From: an uncultured Bacteroidales bacterium
GTDB taxonomy: Bacteria; Bacteroidota; Bacteroidia; Bacteroidales; Paludibacteraceae
Direction: 5' to 3'
DNA: 7,631 nucleotides
NCBI GenBank assembly: GCA_946184195.1
Contig: CAMHEP010000071.1
Location: 1 to 7,631, forward strand
The stretch's first letter is position 1, and every line of letters begins with the position of its first letter. Below are positions 6,534-7,631 of the stretch, piece by piece. Under the pieces are notes generated by a model. It did no database searches, was not told where the DNA came from, and worked only from the letters and a program-made list of their open reading frames with translations. Made by a program: the position numbers and the translations under genes.

Positions 6534-6541
6534 CAAAGTTA
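6534..6541 (-). promoter_or_regulatory. -7 promoter element for the DUF3276 gene
   Basis: On the minus strand positions 6541-6534 read TAACTTTG, an exact match to the Bacteroides -7 consensus TAnnTTTG. It lies 35 nt upstream of the ATG at 6498, so the leader would be about 25-30 nt. The -33 region on that strand (about 6561-6566) is only a T-rich TATTT, not a good TTTG. The 84-nt divergent region 6499-6582 must also hold the plus-strand nusB promoter, which I could not identify with confidence. Confidence 0.6.
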
Positions 6542-6582
6542 TAAAAAATAATTGCGCGATAAATAACATAAATAGACGAAGA

Positions 6583-7530
6583 ATGATTAATCGAACATTA
6601 GTGCGCACTCGGGTCATACAAAACCTGTATGCCTACTACAAAGACGGAGACTGCACTCCCCTGACCGCCAAGAAGCAGTTGCTTAAGAGTTTTTCCGACA
6701 CATACAGTCTCTATTTTCTTTTACTCAGTTTGGTCGATGAGGTCACACGTTATGCAGAGGAGCAAATGAATGAGGCGGCGGCTCGCGCTAAAGCCACTCA
6801 TACCTCCTACGAGCCGAACAAGCGATTTATTCATAATAAATTCGCCATGCAGCTCTTCAATAACCACACACTGCGCAGCTATACAGCGGATAAGCTATTG
6901 AGTTGGGATGCAGGTCATAATGCCGTCATAGCCGTCTATAAGGAGTTGATAGCTTCACCATTCTACGAGGAATATATGGCACTCCCTTCTGCAAGTTATG
7001 AGGACGATAAACGTTTATGGCGCCGTATCTTCCAACGTATTGTCGCTGAGAGCGAGCAGGTGGAGTCGGCTCTGGAAGAGCTGGAGGTTGTCCATAACGC
7101 CCAGAATTGGTCCACAGATATGCAAATCGTGGTGAGCTATGTCATCAAGACTATCAAACAGTTTGATGAAGCAAAAATGGACGATATGCCGCTGCTCGAG
7201 ATGTTTGACACGGAGGACGAGCTCACCTTTGCCAAGGATTTGTTACGTTTGAGCATCGAGCACCACGACGAGTATATGGACCTTATCCATACACACCTCA
7301 AGAATTGGGACGCAGAACGTATCGCCTATATGGACGGTATCATCATGCAGGTCGCACTGACGGAGATACTGAATTTCCAGGAGATTCCATTGGAGATCAG
7401 TATGAATGAGTATATCGAACTCAGCAAGGAGTATTCAAGCGATAAGAGCTATATGTTCATCAACGGTATCCTGAACAATATCCTGCACGAAAAAAAAGAG
7501 TCAAACAGTCTCTTCAAGACAGTGAGATAA
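6583..7530 (+). CDS. nusB: Transcription antitermination factor NusB (long Bacteroidota form)
   Basis: NusB with NusE/S10 recognises boxA RNA and supports antitermination of rRNA transcription. This 315-residue protein is about twice the length of the E. coli protein (139 residues). The canonical all-helical NusB region is at the C-terminus, about 210-305. It contains LKNWDAERIAYMDGIIMQVALTEIL (239-263), where the family has W...R....D..I...A..E, then EIPLEISMNEYIELSKEYSSDKS (267-289) and FINGILNNI (292-300). The N-terminal region (1-200) has an RTRVIQNLYAYYK segment (8-20) resembling the first NusB helix, followed by helical sequence I cannot assign. Bacteroidota NusB proteins are typically about 300 residues, so this is not an artefact. 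It is the first gene of a unit continuing into yajC. Confidence 0.93.
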   Translation: MINRTLVRTRVIQNLYAYYKDGDCTPLTAKKQLLKSFSDTYSLYFLLLSLVDEVTRYAEEQMNEAAARAKATHTSYEPNKRFIHNKFAMQLFNNHTLRSYTADKLLSWDAGHNAVIAVYKELIASPFYEEYMALPSASYEDDKRLWRRIFQRIVAESEQVESALEELEVVHNAQNWSTDMQIVVSYVIKTIKQFDEAKMDDMPLLEMFDTEDELTFAKDLLRLSIEHHDEYMDLIHTHLKNWDAERIAYMDGIIMQVALTEILNFQEIPLEISMNEYIELSKEYSSDKSYMFINGILNNILHEKKESNSLFKTVR

Positions 7531-7568
7531 AGAAACTATTCACCTAAATAAATTAAATTAAGACAGTT

Positions 7569-7631
7569 ATGTTAAACTACATTTTACTACAAGATGCCGC
7601 AGCCGCTACACAAGGCTCGCAGTGGAGTTTC
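7569..7631 (+). CDS. yajC: Probable YajC, 5' end only (partial)
   Basis: Twenty-one codons from the ATG at 7569 reach the end of the window and encode MLNYILLQDAAAATQGSQWS plus F. A short N-terminus with small and polar residues before a W-S-F that should open a hydrophobic helix matches the start of Bacteroidota YajC, the SecDF-associated membrane protein of the Sec translocase. The position after nusB is the usual place for yajC in Bacteroidales. The membrane helix and basic cytoplasmic tail that would confirm it lie outside the window. The 38-nt gap after nusB is AT-rich and shows no terminator or clear promoter. Confidence 0.65.
   Translation, partial: MLNYILLQDAAAATQGSQWSF

Overview
The gene families, gene order and promoter style point to a chromosomal segment of a Bacteroidota bacterium, most likely order Bacteroidales. 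Evidence includes an approximately 315-residue NusB, a Bacteroidota-type RNA polymerase omega subunit, a DUF3276/PUR-family protein, and -7 elements of the form TAnnTTTG instead of sigma-70 -10 boxes. Start codons lack clear Shine-Dalgarno sequences, which is normal for this phylum. I see no mobile element, CRISPR array, tRNA, rRNA or phage gene. This is a compact core-genome region, and I found no convincing new defence or biosynthetic system.

Layout, left to right. (1) Positions 1-1183, plus strand: the 3' end of a probable yicC-family gene, gmk (guanylate kinase) joined to it by a 4-bp ATGA overlap, then nadD (nicotinate-nucleotide adenylyltransferase) with an unusually short C-terminus. 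(2) A good Bacteroidales promoter at about 1200-1231 starts a new unit. It holds a small putative helix-turn-helix protein of unknown function and a signal-peptide-bearing outer-membrane beta-barrel protein. (3) Positions 2642-4464: apbE (FAD:protein FMN transferase, lipoprotein), overlapping by ATGA with bamD (outer-membrane assembly lipoprotein). (4) Positions 4479-6063: rpoZ (omega subunit) and coaBC (two steps of coenzyme A synthesis, GTG start). (5) Positions 6082-6498, minus strand: a DUF3276 PUR-type nucleic-acid-binding protein, convergent with coaBC and divergent from nusB. (6) Positions 6583-7631, plus strand: nusB followed by the first 21 codons of probable yajC.

The genes supply nucleotide and cofactor precursors (GMP phosphorylation, NAD, CoA, covalent flavin attachment), envelope assembly (BamD, the porin-like protein, YajC) and the transcription machinery (omega, NusB, PUR protein). 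Points worth a second look are the short nadD end, a 14-nt tandem repeat carrying the gmk stop codon, the unexplained pairing of a small HTH protein with an outer-membrane protein, the long N-terminal half of NusB, the acidic tail of the PUR protein, and the split of a yicC-gmk / rpoZ-coaBC neighbourhood that is contiguous in Bacillus.
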